DNA from: Actinidia chinensis | Taxonomy: Eukaryota; Streptophyta; Magnoliopsida; Ericales; Actinidiaceae | Assembly: GCA_009663005.1 (NCBI GenBank) | Contig: VIGQ01001001.1 | Span: 30,001 to 46,147, forward strand | Length of the DNA stretch: 16,147 nt | Direction: 5' to 3' | In this document: in pieces, positions 1 to 8,854 of the stretch | How the letters are laid out: every line of letters starts with the position of its first letter | Numbering within the stretch: the first letter of the stretch is position 1 | Made by a program: the position numbers and the translations under genes | Notes under the pieces: generated by a model | Told to the model about the DNA's origin: nothing | Database searches by the model: none | Seen by the model: the letters and a program-made list of their open reading frames with translations, nothing else

Positions 1-1842
1 CGCTCTGATTAGTATCTTTCCAAAAAGTTGCAGGTATGGAGTTGATAAAACTTTGGAGTCCAAGTGAATAAGACGAGGAAAAGTGAAAAGAATAGGAAAA
101 AGCTTACCCCCGCCTTTTTTGGCTGAGTTAGTTTGGTGGCAGAAAGAAAACAAGCAGGCTAGTGGAGGCTAAATGGTCTTCTTTAAAAAAATCAAAAGAC
201 GTGATGAAGATGACAGCTAATGTCTCCTATCAGACGCCCATTGGGCGGTCCCTATAGAGGAACCGATAAAATATTAGAGCTTTCTAAAAAATGGTTTCTT
301 GGATAAGTATTTGAAATGAATCCAAATGTTTGAATAGAATAAGACTTGATCCCAGTATTAGATTTTTGAGTATTTAATTCCTACCATTAAGTCCTAATTT
401 TTGCTAAAATTACTGCACCGCACCATATTTTTTAATCACAAATTTCATTAATAGGAAAAAGAAAATAGGTCGGGTGCCATTAGTACTCGTGGGTGTCGCC
501 TAGTTGTTGCATAGGAATTCGAAGCCATTTGATTCCTCACGCAATTCTTCCATAATTCCCAACCTAATCCATCCAAGCCGTTCCTAATTATTCATGATGG
601 ACCATCAGATTTAACTGGAATGAATCAACGTAAGATCAATGTTGATTTGTAATTTGAATATTATATTAATATTTTTGTGCATAAGATCATGAAGATCAAA
701 GGAAATCATGGAATATTATCCGTATGAACATAACTTGCCCACAATTTGATCTAACTTGTCTTGAGATATTTTTAATTGTTTCGATTTTAAGTTTTTTTGA
801 TCTTTAGTGAACTTTTTCCGGAGTTTGATCCAAATTTTGAGTCCTTTTCTGGTTTTTCTTGGTGAGAGAAACTGAAAATTAAAAAAATCATTGATGAAAA
901 AAAAAACTAATTTGTCAAGTAAAAAATATTTATTTTGTCTTTTGTTACTTCTCTTTTTCCAAAGTAATTAATTATATGATTTTTTTTTTCTTTTGCATTT
1001 CCAAGCCTCAACTTAAAAAACAACCAAAACATATAAAATATTTGGATCAAAATGATTAGACAAGTTTTATTTAAAAACAACACAAAATCTCAAAGAAAAA
1101 TTACGCCAACTTTCTAATGCATTTTTAATCTCCGTAAGATTCTTGTTCCAAGCATAACCTTAATTAGGCTCACTTTGTCAATAACTCTCTTTTGGTGTTC
1201 CAAGTACTTATTTTGCTAATTTTAGTTTTGTGTAATATTAACGTTTTAAAATATTTTTATTTATCCAATATGGGATTTTCACATTTTTCTTATCAATGGT
1301 ATCATTTTGGTGAATATTTTATCATTCAGCTTTTATCTGTTTTGAGCAAGTAATACACTACGGTTATCTACTCGCAAAAGAGAATTCATTTCACACATGA
1401 TTTATTTCTTTCGATAACCGGGACCGACCCATAAAATTATTTCAATCTCAGCTCAAATATTAACTTTTTCCAACAATCCTCACATGAATGAAAATTGTTC
1501 TGTTTTAATGCACAAAACATGATTCCTAAGTAAAAGAGAACTTAAGGAAATTGCCAATATAGAGGTAGGTAGATTTTGGTCTTGAACATAACCTTGTAAA
1601 AAATTATTGAGTATTACAAGCTAATTAGTGGACATGATGCCTTGAAACTGTTTAGCCATTAGTGTAAGTCAAGACAATAATTATCACACAGAGTTTTTTC
1701 AAATCACAAAATTGGTTCTCATTGTTGTGCACATTTGGCCCTGGGCATCACTTGATAATTTCATAAGTGCTTTAGAGAATTTAGCCTTTACCATTCTCAT
1801 AGAAGCGGCCCTATATGTGATTTCTCATTAAGGATATTTTGC
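1..1842. other. AT-rich intergenic flank without recognisable gene
   Basis: No open frame of useful length and no recognised protein motif, tRNA or rRNA was seen on either strand. The stretch is AT-rich with short A and T runs (for example 898-907 and 979-989). A TATCCAATATGGGATT-like string at 1263-1278 and the text around 1400-1500 are reminiscent of degraded plant retroelement LTRs, but I could not find matching ends or a second copy inside the window, so no element is called. A 13-base near-palindrome, CGCCCATTGGGCG, sits at 235-247. The segment may be decayed repeat or distal promoter DNA of a gene outside the window; nothing visible decides between these. Confidence 0.6.
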
Positions 1843-1847
1843 ACTAT
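1843..1847. other. possible left target-site duplication (ACTAT) of the older element
   Basis: The five bases directly before the LTR start TGATTACACC are ACTAT. The same five bases occur at 15953-15957, directly after a string ending in CA that could be the displaced end of the older element's 3' LTR. LTR elements make short target duplications, commonly five bases in plants. The right copy lies in a CTACTATCC-type repeat where ACTAT occurs three times, so chance is a real alternative. Confidence 0.35.
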
Positions 1848-2490
1848 TGATTACACCATAAAAGTATAATTATATGCCTTTAATTTGTACTTTGTTAGAC
1901 TTACATTACCGATAATTTTTTTATTTTAGTTATATATTTGTTAATTATATTTTGGATGTATTTTGTAAGTTATAGGAGCTAATAAGGCAAAAGGACGTAA
2001 ATAATGAAACGCGGGTTCAAAACGAATCAAACTGGCTGATGAAAATTTTAATGCCGCTGCTCGGTATTTGATCAAACATTTGACTATGATGTTTCGATGA
2101 GCTGATTCTTATGTTATTGAAAGAAAAAATTCAAGATATACAACTTTGACTCTAATGTGAATTAGTTAAATTAAAGTCTCCTACAAATACGGCACAACTC
2201 AATTTGGAATAAAAATGCACAATTTAGCACACAATCATTACCATTTCCTCTTTTCGTAAGAAATTAGTAAATATGGTGATGTATATATAACGTTCACAGT
2301 TTCAGATCTGTATAACCATATATATTATAGATATGTAGACTATACTATTATATGTATATGGTAGAGATATAATATATTATATATCTATGATACTTTCTTT
2401 CTCTCTTTTCTCTCTCAACATTTCACCTTTTACCTATTCACGTCTCTCACTCTTCTCTCTTATAACACACTGGCCCGGATTTTAAGCCTC
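1848..2490 (+). repeat. 5' LTR remnant of the older element
   Basis: The segment starts TGATTACACCATAAAAG and can be aligned by eye to the copy at 4771 through shared blocks: AGTTATATATTTGTT, GTAAGTTATAGGAGCTAATAA, GCAAAAGGACGTAAATAATGA, CATTTGACTATGATG, TTCAAGATATACAACTT, AATTTAGCACACAA and a CT-rich tract ending near TCTCTCTTA. Similarity fades around 2480-2500 (CGGATT, AAG, CTCTG), while the right copy continues for over a kilobase. Differences between the copies are substitutions and small indels. The AT-rich block 2281-2390 followed by the pyrimidine-rich block 2393-2463 lies where an LTR promoter and early leader would be. Confidence 0.75.
2281..2463 (+). promoter_or_regulatory. putative LTR promoter zone: TATA-rich block then CT-rich leader
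   Basis: A stretch of overlapping TATATA strings (about 2281-2390) is followed by a pyrimidine-rich tract with repeated TCTCTC. The right LTR has the same order, with a (TA)12 run at 5274-5297 followed by a CT-rich tract. Conserved order in both LTRs fits a core promoter and early leader, but no single TATA box can be chosen. Confidence 0.35.
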
Positions 2491-3135
2491 TGGAGCTCCA
2501 TATCCCAACATTGGAACCAAGCATCATTCTCTGGCCGACCAACTAGAAGAAGAGGAGGTCAATCCACTTCATGGATGAGCATCATTGGACCTTTGTGCAG
2601 GAACATTCTTTATTTTCTAAATATCATGACCCTTGTTAACCCTATGCACTTAATGTTACAGTTGAGTTCATCGAGCAATTGTAGCCATTTTCTATTGCTT
2701 ATGTCTTGTTGGAACTCTTTGAAAATCTATAAGTTGGGGGTGTGGGATGATGGTAAATTTCCACTTTGTGGCTCTTGGGTGTGAGTCTCTCTTTTAATTG
2801 TGTAGAAATAGGAGTAGTTGTTTGGTTCTTTGTTTTCTTAGTTTGTTGTGATCATTATAAATTGGGCGGGGCATTAGGCATCCTATTCTCTTTCCACTAC
2901 CATTTAATAGCATTACATGACTTTGCTCTCATGCATTGGGGACATTCGCATGACTTTAGTTGGGGGAGAGCGGTTAGTCTTTGTTTTGTTTGTTCGTTTT
3001 ATTTATATAAAAAAATACTAAAAAAAAATTATGTTTATCATTCTTATAATTTTCTTGAATTTTTTGGTAAGTTACGTTTTTATAATTGTAATATTTTAGT
3101 TGATTTGTATTTTTTTTTGCATTGATTGTCCCTAT

Positions 3136-3167
3136 ATTAAAAAAATTAAAAAAAAATTAAAAAAAAA
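3136..3167 (+). repeat. A-rich simple repeat (ATT plus A7-A9, three units)
   Basis: Three A runs separated by TT give an irregular AATTAAAAAAA pattern. It lies in the non-coding interior of the older element and has no coding relevance. Run lengths of this kind are error-prone in sequencing. Confidence 0.8.
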
Positions 3168-4758
3168 CGTGATTGAGTACCCTTCCTATCAAATCTTGTT
3201 ACTGTTTTATTGAGTAATTTTCAGGGATTAATTTGGATTGATCTATCTTGTTGCCACACTTGGAAGTCTTCGGTAAATGTTGATGTATGTATGGTTCGAT
3301 ACTTGGTTTGTATTTCTCACACTTTTCTATATATTTTCATGTTTATTATTGTAATTGAGAAATGTGTTAGAGATTATCTTAAGAAAACTAATCGTCTAGT
3401 CATGTCATTGCAATCTTGTGATGAGATCGTTTGCCTCATGCATAAACTTAAGTTTGAATGGATAATGGATTCACCTTTGGGTCATGAAAAATTATAATTT
3501 TGTATAAAACCCTATTAAGAGAGAGTCTACATCGTTGTACACTAGCATTGGTATATGACATCTTATGTATCTCTCGTAGTGCATGCGTATCCTTTATAGG
3601 TGGAGATTGTACCTTGTTGAGTTTAGAGTCTAATGATCGTTTTTCGAGTGATTTACATTTATTTCAGGGTTATTTATGATTTTCATATTGAATAGCTTCA
3701 TTCATGCTGATTTGGTTTATTAGGATTAATTGGAGTTATTAACACCTTATACATCCTTTTGAAGTTTTGATTGATGTGTTTTTCGATTTATTTATAAAAG
3801 CACAAGCCATTTTGATTAATGAGCATTCTGTTTATCTTTCTTCTCAATATTAGTATACACATTTTAAAAATTTATCAATGCCTAAATTCAGAGTTGATGC
3901 ATTGCTTATAGCAAGTATGAAAATTGAAAGAGTATGGAGTTGAAGGAGTAAAGAAAAAAAAAGCAAAAAATGATTTGAAACGCGAGTGAAAAAAAAAAAT
4001 TTGAAAGTTTGGAAATGAAGTTCAGTGATCAATCATTTGTAATGCGCATGCAACATGTTGAAACCTATACGCTTTTCATCCTCTTACATGGCTTCTTTTT
4101 CATTCACCATCATATGACACAATATCCGAAATTATATGAATGTTTAATTCAAGTTGCGTATAATCATCAAGGTCAATATCTAATTATGCTCTTAAACAGT
4201 AAATATTCTTTCATGAAAAACTATGCCAAGTCGATATAACTTACAAGTTATTTGTTTTTGAGTCGGAATTGCTCTACTGCATTATCTTGTACATTTTACT
4301 CTTAAAATGAGTTTCCATTGAGATTGACCCTAAGTGTTCATATTCAAAATGAGTGTATGTCTTGTACGATTTGGAAATCAAAGCATAAACGGGGATACAA
4401 TTGAATGTGTTTAGATGGCTAGCGTTATATGTCATTGATCATTGAAGTGATCATTTCAAGGTGATTTCCTTTATTCTATACTTTATGCTTTTAAAATTGC
4501 ATATCATGATTTAGGGGATAGAGATTTCTTTTAAAAGGGAGTTATTGCATGACCGTCGTATCTCTTATTCGTCTTGACATGGAATGAGTTGATGTTGGTG
4601 GGGTCTCACTGCAAACCCGCACGAGGACACTACTCGTCCACTAGGAGTAACCTAGGGGTTCAAAGGCTGTTGCATAAGGTAAATGCATCCGTGACTCCTA
4701 AGGAAAATGGAGAGATTATCCTGTTCGTGATAGTTTTTGCTAGGACTAGCAAAATGCC

Positions 4759-4770
4759 AAGTTGGAGATG
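4759..4770 (+). other. polypurine tract of the older element
   Basis: AAGTTGGAGATG directly precedes the LTR start TGATTACACC. In LTR retrotransposons this position primes plus-strand synthesis. The tract is imperfect, with three T residues, yet its position at the LTR border and its likeness to the upstream AAGTTGGGGG block at 2731 support the call. Confidence 0.6.
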
Positions 4771-5123
4771 TGATTACACCATAAAAGTGTAATTATATAC
4801 CTTTAATTATAACTTTGTTAGACGTAAATTACCGAGAATTTTCTTATTTTAGTTATATATTTGTTTATTATAATTTTGGATGTGTTTGTAAGTTATAGGA
4901 GCTAATAAAGGCAAAAGGACGTAAATAATGATAAAAGCGGGTCAAAACGAATAAACGGTGATAAAAATTTAGTGGTCTCGGGTATTTTGGTCATAACATT
5001 TGACTATGATGTCCGATTGAGCTGGTTCTTATGTCATTGAAAAGAAAAATTCAAGATATACAACTTGGCTCTAATGTGCATTTGTTAATAAAGCTCTCTA
5101 AAATGTCAAACTAAACTCAATTT

Positions 5124-5145
5124 GGGGGGGGGGGGGGGGGGGGGG
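5124..5145 (+). repeat. poly-G run of 22
   Basis: A pure run of 22 G lies in the 3' LTR. The matching place in the left LTR (CTCAATTTGGAATAAAAATG, near 2199) has only two G, so the run is either a recent expansion or an assembly artefact. Confidence 0.9.
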
Positions 5146-5273
5146 AATAAAATGCCCAATTTAGCACACAAATCATTACCATCTCCTCTTTCTTCCTCCA
5201 TTTATCATCACCATCTTTTTCTCTCTCTCCCTCCTTTCACCTTTGTTCCGTATCTTTCTCACCAATATAGATC

Positions 5274-5297
5274 TATATATATATATATATATATATA
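5274..5297 (+). repeat. (TA)12 microsatellite in the 3' LTR
   Basis: Twelve perfect TA units are followed by AGTATACTTTCTC and a CT-rich tract. The left LTR has interrupted TA-rich text at the same place. It may contain or replace the TATA box of this LTR. Confidence 0.9.
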
Positions 5298-6276
5298 GTA
5301 TACTTTCTCTTTCTCTCGTTTTCTCTCTCCTCTCTCCCCCTTTTCACCTTCCTCCCCTTTCTCAACGTCTCTCACAACTCTCTCTTAATACACAGCTTGG
5401 AACGGATTGTCAAAGTCTGAGCATAGATTTGTCAAGAGCAATGAGGCGGCTGCATGAGAAAATTTTGGACCGCTTTGGAAAAAATTGGCAAAGGCCATGA
5501 TGGGTTTTGGGGCTTGACTTTTGGAGAAGAAATAAACACATATATAAAGCAAGGCTGACAGAAGGTAGCAGGGTGTCCTGGGTTGTTCTTAGCCTTTTAA
5601 AAGGGATCACACACAGATCCAAAAAGAAGAGTTAGTTTTGATAGTTCGGAAGAGAGAAGAACACAGAGTGTTTTTCCACTTCCATTTTGTATTTTAGTAT
5701 TTTAAGGTTAGTTTAGATTAATTAAGTTCAAGCCTTGTCAATTTTCTGATTTCATCCTCTTCAATTAAAGTTTGTAAGTTTTCTTTCCTTGATTATTTTC
5801 GTATTTTTTATTATACCATGCTATTTCTATTTAATTCCTTAAATGGCCTGCTTATTTCTTAAATTTCTATTGCTTTTCTGAATTCTGTTTGTATTTTCTT
5901 GAGTTTTCATATAATGTGGATGAGTAGCTAAATTCTCCCATCTCGGATTGATCGTGAAATCGATTGAAGATTTTGGATGAACAAGGATTGAGATGTATTT
6001 GTGGGTTGTAAAGTTAAATATTAAGTTTTATTGTATCTTTATCTTCATAGTTCTAGAAATACGAAAAACTGGGTAGATGTTGATTATGTTCGGACAATCG
6101 CATTCTTCATAAGCATAGTCTTAGTATAGGTATTGCGTGATTGATGGTATATTCTCAATCAACAACCCGATTTAAATCTAAAAAATGAAGTTTTTTAAAG
6201 AATAAGGGGTTTTACAGCTAAAGCTTTCGAATAGAGAATCACGACGTAGTCGAAAGATTTGAGGGGGTTTTGGTTT

Positions 6277-6293
6277 GGGGGGGGGGGGGGGGG
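6277..6293 (+). repeat. poly-G run of 17
   Basis: A pure G run follows GGGGGTTTTGGTTT in the distal part of the older 3' LTR. With the preceding G blocks (6263-6267 and 6272-6273) the stretch could form a G-quadruplex, or the length may be unreliable. Confidence 0.9.
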
Positions 6294-6534
6294 AGTTATA
6301 AAACCTCTCATCCTGTTACAATTTAGAATGAATCCAATTGGAACGATTAATTCCCGAGACTTAATTTAAATCGCTTTTAATTTTAAATGCCTAGTTGTTA
6401 ATAAGTTTTTTTTATTGTAATAGTTCAGTAATTTAAAAACACTCATCACAAAAACTCAAAAGTTTTCGATCTCTTTTTTTTTTTAATTTTAGATTTAATC
6501 AAATTAATTTCTATTCAATCCAAATTAGTAAGTG

Positions 6535-6588
6535 AAAAAAAAAAAAAAAAAAACAAACCCCCCCCCCCCCAAAAAAAAACAAAAAAAA
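6535..6588 (+). repeat. homopolymer cluster: A19, C13, A9, A8
   Basis: Runs of 19 A, 13 C, 9 A and 8 A follow each other with almost no other bases. The surrounding text (CTATTCAATCCAAATTAGTAAGTG before, TTTAGTGTGAATTTAGTG after) reads as ordinary LTR sequence. Confidence 0.9.
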
Positions 6589-6980
6589 TTTAGTGTGAAT
6601 TTAGTGTTTATAGCCTATATGAGTTTGGTCTTGAGGAAAGAACCGATTCCGGACTTTCCGGATAAAAACTAACAAACCGTCAACGTGCACTTGCGGATAA
6701 ACAAGTGTAATGCCCCGACTCCGAAAAATTTCATAAATCGTAAGAAGTTCGAGCGGGTATGCCAATTAAGTTAAAGTAATAAAGAATTAGAGTCAAAAAG
6801 ATCCGAATATACGTTAGAATAATTAAAGACTTAAGATTTTAAGGTTCGCCCAGTTTTTTCTTGGGTGCCGGAACGCCCATTGAGAGGCGAACGCCCAAGC
6901 AAAAATAACAAATTTTCAGGTCTCGCTGTTTCGAACTATTAAGCAAGGGAGTTCGACCCCAAATTCAAAAATCCTTCTTA

Positions 6981-7046
6981 GCGTCCGAACGCCTAAAAGG
7001 ACGTTCGAACTCCAACGTCCGAACACTAAAGGAACGTTCGAATACC
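6981..7046 (+). repeat. first cluster of CpG-rich 13-mers (GCGTCCGAACGCC type)
   Basis: Four units start at 6981, 7001, 7015 and 7034 (GCGTCCGAACGCC, ACGTTCGAACTCC, ACGTCCGAACACT, ACGTTCGAATACC). Two weaker units precede them near 6864 and 6883. The cluster ends about 80 bases upstream of the TATA-like string, a place where LTR enhancers often sit. The units are near-palindromic around TTCGAA/TCCGAA. The 3' LTR carries the corresponding array at about 13998-14029 and 14116-14178. Confidence 0.75.
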
Positions 7047-7126
7047 AACAGTTAAAAAGACAAGAAAAAGGGAACACTGGGTACATATGGGGGAGCACCA
7101 TGGAAGAGTTTCCATGTGTCTCAGCA

Positions 7127-7136
7127 AATAATATAC
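7127..7136 (+). promoter_or_regulatory. TATA-like element of the 5' LTR
   Basis: AATAATATAC follows the conserved GTCTCAGCA. The corresponding place in the 3' LTR reads AATATATACA (14261-14270), a better TATA box. Downstream come ACACAC and CCCTA strings and then a GA-rich leader, so transcription would start near 7160. This is inferred from position, not shown. Confidence 0.5.
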
Positions 7137-7182
7137 CAACACACTTTCACTCCTCCACCACAGCAGCACACCCTACGCGTAG

Positions 7183-7256
7183 AGAGAGAGAGAAGTAAGA
7201 AAAGAAGGAAAATAAGGAAAGGAAGAAGAGTACAGAGGATAGAGAGAGCTTGGAAA
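7183..7256 (+). other. GA-rich purine tract in the 5' LTR, probable transcript leader
   Basis: Almost only A and G, with a GAGAGAGAGAGA run and several GAAGA and GGAAA strings. The 3' LTR has the matching tract at about 14314-14382. It lies just downstream of the presumed start site. An open frame crosses it, but its Arg/Lys/Glu-rich product reflects base composition only. Confidence 0.6.
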
Positions 7257-7541
7257 GTTCTGAAATTTCTTGTCTTTAGAAGCTCAAGCTTCGAAAATCA
7301 AGCAAGGGGTATACACCTTAAAACACTTAAATTTAGGTATATGTATAGCTTAGGGTTTTAACTTAAGTTCAAATTTAGATCTAGCATGCTAGAGTCCAAA
7401 TTTATGGTTGAAATGAAGTATGATAGCCCCATGAGCTATAATTAGTATCCCTAGAAACCTACTGAAAGATTAGAGTGCGAATTGTTGAAGTTTTGGTAAA
7501 GGAGTAGGTTCAGTTAAGGTTCAAAACTGTCAAACCAGTGA

Positions 7542-7613
7542 GCGTCCGAACGCCACCAAGAATAGCGCCGAACGCTAAGCGTTCGAACACCCAATGCATA
7601 GAGTTTGAACGCT
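7542..7613 (+). repeat. second cluster of CpG-rich 13-mers
   Basis: Four units start at 7542, 7565, 7579 and 7601 (GCGTCCGAACGCC, GCGCCGAACGCT, GCGTTCGAACACC, GAGTTTGAACGCT). The 3' LTR copy at 14659-14728 has cleaner units at 14659, 14680, 14694 and 14715. In both LTRs the second-to-third step is 14 bases and the outer steps are 21-23. This cluster would lie inside the transcript. Confidence 0.75.
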
Positions 7614-8790
7614 TAGAACCACTTTAGGCAGACATTGCCCTTTTCTTTAGAACTTTTTTAAATGTTGCCCAAAAGGTATATAGGCTCTTTGATTAGACTA
7701 TATCGAGACTTGACACCTAACTAAGAAGAGTTGGACTAGATGAGAATATTCTAGTAAGTTGAAAGGTCAATTATGCAACACTTAGTCATTCAATAAAACG
7801 CATAGTATTGACCAATTTGTCTTACCCTAATTGTAGGGACACACAGGTTAGCACATGAGCCAAGAGAATCCAGGTGAGTAACATAATGCTATGAGTAAAA
7901 CTTAGTTGTTCAAATGTTTCAAATGTATTATGTATATACAAAGGTTTTTCATGCTTTCAAAGGCCATCAACATTATGTTTAAATATGAATGCATGCCTTC
8001 AAATGTACGATATGTTATTATGCTATGTACTGAAACCCATGGATGAATGTTTTGATGATTAAATGTCTAGCATGACTTTTACATGAAAAGCAATGTATGT
8101 TCAAGTATGTTATGCATTGTGATCTCGGTCCTATCCTGGAGGGACTTTACTCAAGCCAATATCCTCAGAGACGGATGGGGACCGTGAAATAAGACCATCC
8201 GATATGATAAGATCTCTGGCATAAAGAGCCCCCATAGTCTATACAGCTATATGTTCTGCCGAGTATTTACAAAACACACCCTACGATGTTGCATGAATTT
8301 AAGAAGATATGAATGTTTATGCCACCTGTATTTTATGATATTCAAGCTATGTTAAACGTGAGTTTCATTTAAAGAAATAAAACTTACTGTGTTTGCTAAC
8401 TATGATATGTGTGATATGAAAACAATCCTTGCTATTTTATGTTCATGCATTTATGTTATTCACAACTTTAGCTTACGTTTTTCGAAAACCTTTTCAGGAA
8501 GCAAAGTGAAGCCCATAGAACAGGTTAAAGTATAGATTGTAGTTTGATAGCCCGATGGCTTGTTAATGTATTGGTGGGCTAGACCCGAATTTAATGTTTT
8601 AAAGTTATGTATATTAAGTTTAGCCTGTGAATGTATGTAAAGTTAAAATCCTTAGACACGCTCTGTACCACTGTAACTGATGGAACCGGTGAACACTTTT
8701 AATTTATATTTTTATTTATGACGCTTCCGCAAAAAAACAATTATTATGGCATTTTGACTGAGAATGCACATGTTCAAGGTAGTTGGTCTT

Positions 8791-8843
8791 GGCGGCAACC
8801 GTCGCCATCACGCGCCTCACATCCCGCATAGTCCGGTTGCGGG
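8791..8843 (+). other. paired GC-rich hairpins at the LTR end, before the primer binding site
   Basis: CCCGCA (8823-8828) pairs with TGCGGG (8838-8843) across a 9-base loop, and GGCG (8791-8794) pairs with CGCC (8803-8806). In addition GCAACCG (8795-8801) is the exact complement of CGGTTGC (8834-8840), giving an alternative long-range stem. All three pairings can also be read in the 3' LTR (about 15867-15919). This is the most GC-rich part of the LTR. A structural role in priming or packaging is only an inference by analogy with other LTR elements. Confidence 0.5.
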
Positions 8844-8854
8844 GCGTGAAACTG

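Larger units (their letters stand above)
2491..4770 (+). other. non-coding interior of the older element
   Basis: No gag, protease, reverse transcriptase, RNase H or integrase motif can be read in any frame. Open frames here are below 120 codons, rich in Phe, Leu and Tyr from T-rich DNA, and resemble no family known to me. A 30-codon open stretch at 2486-2578 with a Glu-rich end (EEEEV) before TGA might be the very end of a lost polyprotein; this is weak. Two G-rich purine blocks at 2731-2748 (AAGTTGGGGGTGTGGGAT) and 2960-2970 (TTGGGGGAGAG) resemble the short polypurine blocks scattered downstream of pol in Tat/Athila elements. The interior ends in TGCCAAGTTGGAGATG before the 3' LTR. I infer that mostly post-pol sequence remains. 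Confidence 0.5.
1843..6705 (+). mobile_element. older non-autonomous LTR retrotransposon, Tat/Ogre/Athila-like, interrupted on the right
   Basis: Two long direct repeats starting with the same TGATTACACC text (1848 and 4771) flank an interior without recognisable protein domains. The right repeat is preceded by a purine-rich tract (4759-4770), as expected of a 3' LTR. The left repeat is recognisably similar for only about 640 bases, whereas the right copy runs at least to 6705, so the left LTR has probably lost its distal part together with the primer binding site and the coding region. The right LTR is cut by the chromovirus inserted at 6706. Assignment to the Tat/Ogre/Athila branch rests on style (long LTR, repeated TTGGGGG blocks, non-coding 3' interior) and is tentative. 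It could equally be called a LARD-type derivative. Confidence 0.7.
4771..6705 (+). repeat. 3' LTR of the older element, interrupted at its end
   Basis: The segment starts TGATTACACC, follows a polypurine tract and repeats the start of the left copy. The first bases form a perfect hairpin, ATTACAC / GTGTAAT with a 7-base loop (4773-4793). It continues well past the left copy's homology through an AT/CT promoter-like zone, AAGGGATCACACACAGATCC-type text near 5600, GAGTAGCTAAA near 5921 and GTGCACTTGCGGATAAACA just before the chromovirus. The later blocks look to me like distal LTR text of Tat/Athila elements, which is why the LTR is drawn this far. A TG...CA end could be at 6703, or the true end may lie beyond the insertion at about 15952. 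Confidence 0.6.
6706..8851 (+). repeat. 5' LTR of the chromovirus
   Basis: It starts TGTAATGCCCCGACTCCGAA and ends GGGGCGTGAAA, three bases before the primer binding site. The other LTR ends in GACA, so the last bases here probably changed from CA. The first and last 11 bases are imperfect inverted repeats (TGTAATGCCCC against the complement of GGGGCGTGACA). Its content in order is: CpG-rich 13-mers (6863-7046), a TATA-like string (7127), a GA-rich stretch (7183-7256), a second 13-mer cluster (7542-7613), AT-rich text with short near-repeats, and a pair of GC-rich hairpins (8791-8843). No protein of its own is seen; open frames here are incidental. Confidence 0.88.

Noticed and set aside
235..247. 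CGCCCATTGGGCG near-palindrome as a promoter element
   Set aside because: It resembles plant TGGGC-type promoter motifs only loosely, and no gene or TATA box is evident nearby.
1200..1800. A Copia-type LTR in the left flank
   Set aside because: Some phrases feel familiar from plant LTRs, but no paired copy, primer site, polypurine tract or clear ends were found in the window.
2575..3497. Three plus-strand open frames of 69-119 codons
   Set aside because: They are rich in Phe, Leu, Tyr and Cys from T-rich DNA, resemble no known family, and lie in the non-coding interior of a retroelement.
5243..5622. Overlapping open frames of 85 (+) and 70 (-) codons
   Set aside because: The plus frame translates the TA and CT simple repeats (Tyr-Ile run, then Ser/Leu-rich) inside an LTR, and the minus frame is its neighbour. 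Neither shows a domain.
6701..6705. ACAAG / AATAG as target duplication of the chromovirus
   Set aside because: Only three of five bases agree in place (6701-6705 against 15928-15932). It may be a decayed or miscalled duplication, but is not good enough to annotate.
7116..7361. Arg/Lys-rich 81-codon open frame in the 5' LTR
   Set aside because: Its basic composition comes from the GA-rich leader tract. The 3' LTR copy breaks the frame at different points, so no coding constraint is visible.
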